Below, one piece after another: positions 5,884 through 7,392 of a DNA stretch of 7,392 bases. How positions within the stretch are numbered: position 1 is the first letter of the stretch; every line of letters starts with the position of its first letter. A program made the translations under genes and the position numbers. The DNA comes from Clostridiales bacterium (GTDB lineage Bacteria > Bacillota_A > Clostridia > Oscillospirales > Oscillospiraceae), in the NCBI GenBank assembly GCA_019417795.1, contig DXUR01000116.1, positions 1 through 7,392 on the forward strand, read 5' to 3'. The notes beneath the pieces are model-generated. The model ran no database searches. It was not told where the DNA came from and was given only the letters and a program-made list of their open reading frames with translations.

Positions 5884-6156
5884 ATGCACATCAGCTATAA
5901 ACCACTCTGGCATACACTGTTAGAGCGTGATATGAGAAAAGAAGATTTAAGGCTTGCCGCCGGTATGACAACGAATATGATTGCCAACATGAGCAAAGAG
6001 GGAAAGCACATCAGCATGGACACATTAGCCCGTATCTGCGAAACGCTGAATTGTGAGATTACCGATGTGATTGAGTTAGTACCAGACGAGCCTGCTTCCA
6101 CAGGAGGTAAGGAACATGAGCGAATTGAAACCAAGAATAACAGAAAACGGAATTGA
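5884..6156 (+). CDS. XRE/Cro-CI-type small DNA-binding regulator
   Basis: The 90-residue protein carries a Cro/CI-type helix-turn-helix over about residues 10-64: LWHTLLERDMRKEDLRLAAG, then TTNMIANMSKEG as recognition helix, then ISMDTLARICETLNCEITDVIEL, the usual C-terminal helix of the domain. The tail after residue 68 is charged and probably disordered. ATG at 5884 is chosen because AGGCAGGAA precedes it and the longer frame would begin inside the promoter. The gene overlaps tnpV by 41 bases. Proteins of this kind are common regulators on conjugative and mobilisable elements of gut Firmicutes. It probably represses its own promoter and controls the tnpV transcript; targets elsewhere in the element are unknown. 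Confidence 0.88.
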   Translation: MHISYKPLWHTLLERDMRKEDLRLAAGMTTNMIANMSKEGKHISMDTLARICETLNCEITDVIELVPDEPASTGGKEHERIETKNNRKRN

Positions 6157-6493
6157 TTATATCCTTGTCGGAGATTACTACATCCCGGATTTGAAACTGC
6201 CGGAGGAACACCGCCCCATCGGAAAGTATGGACGGATGCACCGGGAATATTTAAGGGAAATCCATCCAGCCCGATTGAACACATTGACCTTGACTGGGGA
6301 GTTATGGACATATCTTGCAGACCTGAACGAACAGGCACAGGAACGGTTAGACACCATCATGGAGCAGATGAAAGCCACCGAGGGCGTGACCGAGGAATTG
6401 AAGCGTACCCGTCAAATGGAATGGGTGCAGCGTTGCAATAACATTCACAACCGGGCAGAAGAAATTGTTTTGCATGAGATGATTTATTCGTAA
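6116..6493 (+). CDS. tnpV: TnpV transposon-encoded protein
   Basis: The 125-residue protein matches, from memory, the TnpV family first named on the Clostridium transposon Tn4451 and widespread on gut Firmicute elements. Seen features are the N-terminal block NGIDYILVGDYYIPDLKLPE (residues 11-30), GKYGRMHREYLREIHPARLN (37-56) and a helical C-terminal half (EQAQERLDTIMEQMK and beyond). It is not a recombinase: no catalytic serine or tyrosine recombinase motif is present, and the family's function is not established. ATG at 6116 follows a perfect AGGAGG with eight bases between. It starts inside the XRE gene, so the two are probably translated from one mRNA. Its presence marks this end of the window as mobile-element DNA. 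Confidence 0.85.
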   Translation: MSELKPRITENGIDYILVGDYYIPDLKLPEEHRPIGKYGRMHREYLREIHPARLNTLTLTGELWTYLADLNEQAQERLDTIMEQMKATEGVTEELKRTRQMEWVQRCNNIHNRAEEIVLHEMIYS

Positions 6494-6598
6494 TGATATG
6501 TTAAGAGTTAAGCAAATATGAAGTTGTCAAGTTTTTTCAAACAGCCTCATTGCATAGAAATGACAAACAGATTATTCTTAAAGCAGGAGGTGGCAGAA

Positions 6599-7078
6599 AT
6601 GGCAAACGAAGATAAGAAAGATTTTAATGCTATGTTGCACGACAATAAGGATATGCCAAAATTTCAAATCATTACAGACCAGAAAAGTATTGAAAAATAT
6701 GGTGGCAGTAAAATGTATTTTGCACCGCCAATCGACTATGACAAAGTAATGAAAAAAATTCCGTATGGTAAAGTGATTACCGTCGGGAAAATACGAGAAT
6801 ACTTTGCGGAGTTAAGTAGTGCAGATTTTACAGAACCGATTACAGCAGGAATTTTTGTTTCTATTGTGGCATGGGCGAGTTATCAGCGTTCAGAAGATGA
6901 AACGCCTTATTGGAGAACATTGAAAGCAAACGGAGAACTAAATGCTAAATACCCAAATGGTATTGAAGCACAAAAAGAAAAATTAGAAGCAGAAGGACAC
7001 ACCATCATTCAAAAAGGGCGTAAAAATGTACGATACTATGTAAAGGACTATGAAAACTCCCTCTTTGATTTGAAATAG
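6599..7078 (+). CDS. MGMT-family alkyltransferase-like protein without acceptor cysteine
   Basis: The 159-residue protein resembles the DNA-binding domain of O6-methylguanine-DNA methyltransferases. IPYGKVITVGKIREYF (residues 54-69) matches the IPxGxVxTYG helix-turn-helix start. TPYWRTLKANGEL (102-114) occupies the place of the active-site PCHRV segment, and EAQKEKLEAEG (123-133) matches the following QxxLLxxEG helix. The acceptor cysteine is replaced (PYWR), so it cannot accept alkyl groups; known alkyltransferase-like proteins lacking the cysteine bind alkylated DNA and flag it for excision repair. About 50 N-terminal residues are not part of this domain. ATG at 6599 is chosen for AGGAGG eight bases upstream; a longer frame from 6518 lacks a ribosome site. 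It lies 105 bases after tnpV on the same strand, with a weak possible promoter (TTGCAT, 17 bases, TATTCT, about 6550-6578). Codon use is AT-rich. Confidence 0.75.
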   Translation: MANEDKKDFNAMLHDNKDMPKFQIITDQKSIEKYGGSKMYFAPPIDYDKVMKKIPYGKVITVGKIREYFAELSSADFTEPITAGIFVSIVAWASYQRSEDETPYWRTLKANGELNAKYPNGIEAQKEKLEAEGHTIIQKGRKNVRYYVKDYENSLFDLK

Positions 7079-7109
7079 GTAAATTTGAATTTGGCAGATG
7101 TAAAAGGAT

Positions 7110-7137
7110 TTTGACACTCATAATAAGTGATGTCAAA
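7110..7137. repeat. Inverted repeat TTTGACA-N14-TGTCAAA after the MGMT-like gene
   Basis: Perfect 7-base arms at 7110-7116 and 7131-7137 lie 32 bases after the MGMT-like stop codon and about 10 bases before the -35 box of the next gene. An AT-rich stem followed by GCTATTTT could be a weak terminator, but its position also suits a second operator for the following XRE regulator. Confidence 0.4.
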
Positions 7138-7143
7138 GCTATT

Positions 7144-7175
7144 TTGTAGACAATAGTGGGTGTTTTTCCTACAAT
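7144..7175 (+). promoter_or_regulatory. Promoter of the second XRE gene, with overlapping inverted repeat
   Basis: TAGACA (7147-7152) and TACAAT (7170-7175) each match consensus at five of six bases and are 17 bases apart. The inverted repeat TTGTAG (7144-7149) and CTACAA (7169-7174) overlaps both boxes, as expected for an autoregulatory operator. Confidence 0.6.
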
Positions 7176-7199
7176 AAAAGTGCAAGGAGGTATAGTGGC

Positions 7200-7392
7200 A
7201 TGGAGCATGATATTGGATGCAAAATCAAGGCAGCCCGAATTGAAAAAAAGCTGACGCAAGAACAGGTTGCCGAATTGTTGGGTGTGAGTCGTCAGACCAT
7301 CTCAAATTGGGAAAATGAAAAATCCTATCCAGATATTATCAGCGTCATTAAAATGAGCGAATGCTACGATGTCTCTCTTGACTATCTATTGA
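7200..7392 (+). CDS. XRE-family HTH regulator, N-terminal part (cut by window edge)
   Basis: Sixty-four residues are visible and the frame is still open at the right edge. They make up a complete Cro/CI-type helix-turn-helix domain (residues about 5-62): IKAARIEKKLTQEQVAELLG, then VSRQTISNWENEK as turn and recognition helix, then YPDIISVIKMSECYDVSLDYLL. This is the very common HTH_3 form; the C-terminal part, which would show whether it has a membrane or peptidase extension, is outside the window. ATG at 7200 has AAGGAGG (7184-7190) nine bases upstream. It has its own promoter and probably represses it. Confidence 0.92.
   Translation, partial: MEHDIGCKIKAARIEKKLTQEQVAELLGVSRQTISNWENEKSYPDIISVIKMSECYDVSLDYLL

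Noticed and set aside
5859..5900. Possible 13-codon leader peptide ahead of the XRE gene
   Set aside because: There is no ribosome site before its ATG, and no run of codons suggesting attenuation; the hairpin alone explains the leader.
7005..7259. Minus-strand frame of 84 codons near the right end
   Set aside because: It crosses the MGMT-like gene end, a promoter and the start of the XRE gene, all clearly read on the plus strand.

Overview
The window looks like chromosomal DNA from a Clostridia-type Firmicute, probably a gut member of the Oscillospiraceae/Lachnospiraceae. I infer this from the strong AGGAGG-type ribosome sites, GTG starts, Clostridia-style AraC/TetR/MBL proteins, a TnpV protein and the mix of GC-rich core with AT-rich accessory DNA. 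No rRNA, tRNA or CRISPR array was seen.

Left part (1-2965, all minus strand). A tetR-type regulator gene reads first, from a near-consensus promoter at 2960-2988. It is followed by a probable operon of three genes: an MBL-fold metallo-hydrolase (1232-2113), a BAAT/acyl-CoA-thioesterase-like alpha/beta hydrolase (319-1251, overlapping the first by 20 bases) and the start of an AraC-family regulator that runs off the left edge. The gap between tetR and the operon holds a weak promoter and two GTTA-N8-TAAC sites, a plausible control point. The substrate is unknown; two hydrolases framed by two regulators suggest detoxification or processing of a small ester, thioester or lactone.

Middle (2966-5570). 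This region is a graveyard. An IS3-family orfA (3187-3514, minus) is broken by frameshifts and stops and sits behind a perfect 23-bp inverted repeat (3520-3570). Beyond it lies a heavy-metal P1-type ATPase gene (3684-5569, minus) that has lost its 5' end and carries a one-base frameshift near 4431. Its metal-site motif is SCA rather than CPx.

Right part (5792-7392, all plus strand, visibly more AT-rich). This is mobile-element cargo: an XRE/Cro-type regulator, tnpV (overlapping it by 41 bases), an alkyltransferase-like MGMT-family protein lacking the acceptor cysteine, and the beginning of a second XRE regulator cut by the right edge. Promoters with overlapping inverted repeats precede both regulators, and the first has a leader hairpin that could cover its ribosome site. 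The switch in strand and composition, together with the missing 5' end of the ATPase gene, puts an element boundary somewhere in about 5570-5790.

I see no clearly new multi-gene system. The best leads are the regulated two-hydrolase operon, the leader structure of the first XRE gene, and the large palindrome with its neighbouring hairpins.
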